The notes under the pieces: model-generated
Database searches by the model: none
What the model was told of the DNA's origin: nothing
What the model saw: the letters and a program-made list of their open reading frames with translations, nothing else
Part shown: in pieces, positions 18,998-19,218 of the stretch
Layout of the letters: each line of letters opens with the position of its first letter
How positions within the stretch are numbered: the stretch's first letter is position 1
Program-made: the position numbers and the translations under genes
NCBI GenBank assembly: GCA_002803225.1
Contig: NXFV01001315.1
Location: 1 to 19,218 of the forward strand
Direction: 5' to 3'
DNA from: Gamarada debralockiae
Lineage: Eukaryota; Ascomycota; Leotiomycetes; Helotiales; Hyphodiscaceae
DNA length: 19,218 bases

Positions 18998-19218
18998 TAT
19001 AATAGCTACTAGTAGCTAGAGGGCAACAGGAGGGATTACAGTATATTAGAGAAGTAGCAATAGGGAAAGGGAGGTAATAGTAATTATATTAGAAAGAGGT
19101 TCTATAGTACTAGTATACTTATATAATATAAACTTAAGCTTGCCTTCTTAAAGTAAGGTCAATAGGCCTTACTTATCCTTTACTCCTGGCTCTTGCCTTT
19201 ATATACTAGCTATACTAC
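18998..19218 (-). repeat. Element B2 5' LTR, partial (runs off window)
   Basis: The first 221 plus-strand bases of the LTR align without gaps to 12913-13133. Differences are mainly CA-to-TA and TG-to-TA (CAACAGG to CAATAGG, GGCAATAGTGATT to GGTAATAGTAATT, ATTGG to ATTAG), showing that RIP acted after insertion. The remaining part of about 170-180 bp is outside the window. Confidence 0.92.

Larger units (their letters stand above)
12913..19218 (-). mobile_element. Element B2: nearly complete chromovirus, 5' LTR cut by window end
   Basis: This minus-strand Ty3/Gypsy chromovirus has a 3' LTR at 12913-13303, a purine tract at 13304-13317, pol at about 13490-17640, gag at about 17700-18930, and a 5' LTR from 18998 off the window edge. 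The two LTRs differ almost only by CA-to-TA and TG-to-TA changes. The internal region is 5694 bp. It is the least mutated element here and holds the only open stretch longer than 60 codons. It lies inside the leader of B1, head to head with it, making it the youngest insertion in view. Its catalytic residues are altered and many stops are present, so it is not autonomous. Confidence 0.92.

Overview
The window looks like a repeat graveyard in a filamentous ascomycete (Pezizomycotina) genome. It is very AT-rich. CpA and TpG are scarce and TpA is abundant, and paired copies of the same repeat differ mostly by C-to-T or G-to-A changes in CA/TG contexts, which is the footprint of repeat-induced point mutation (RIP). 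I see no intact gene and no RNA gene. The only open frame of any length is a 66-codon scrap of a retrotransposon integrase. The fungal assignment is inferred from RIP plus the element types; I cannot name the species.

Layout. (1) 1-3242 and 9532-9655 are old sequence in which a decayed minus-strand reading frame can be followed. It is split by element A, and removing A with one target-site copy rejoins the frame. The product is not recognised. (2) 3243-9531 is element A, a complete plus-strand Ty3/Gypsy chromovirus with 250-bp LTRs, an ATTAT target duplication, and gag, protease, reverse transcriptase (RT), RNase H, integrase and chromodomain remnants. (3) 9656-12485 is element C, the 3' part of a minus-strand chromovirus (3' LTR, purine tract, chromodomain, integrase, RNase H, end of RT), cut off inside its RT. 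(4) 12486-12912 is element B1, a plus-strand LTR of a third family plus the first 24 bp of its internal region. (5) 12913 to the window end is element B2, a nearly complete minus-strand copy of the B family, whose 5' LTR runs off the window.

The nesting order read from this is: old frame, then A and C inserted into it, then B1 into C, then B2 into the leader of B1. The missing halves of C and B1 should lie beyond base 19218. B1 and B2 are inverted relative to each other, so their LTRs form a near-palindrome of about 0.8 kb with a 24-bp spacer.

Nothing here is likely to be expressed as protein. The points of interest are the layered history, the rejoined host frame, possible self-priming signals at the element leaders, a 12-bp repeat that changes LTR length by exactly one unit, and a long repeat-containing linker between RNase H and integrase in B2.
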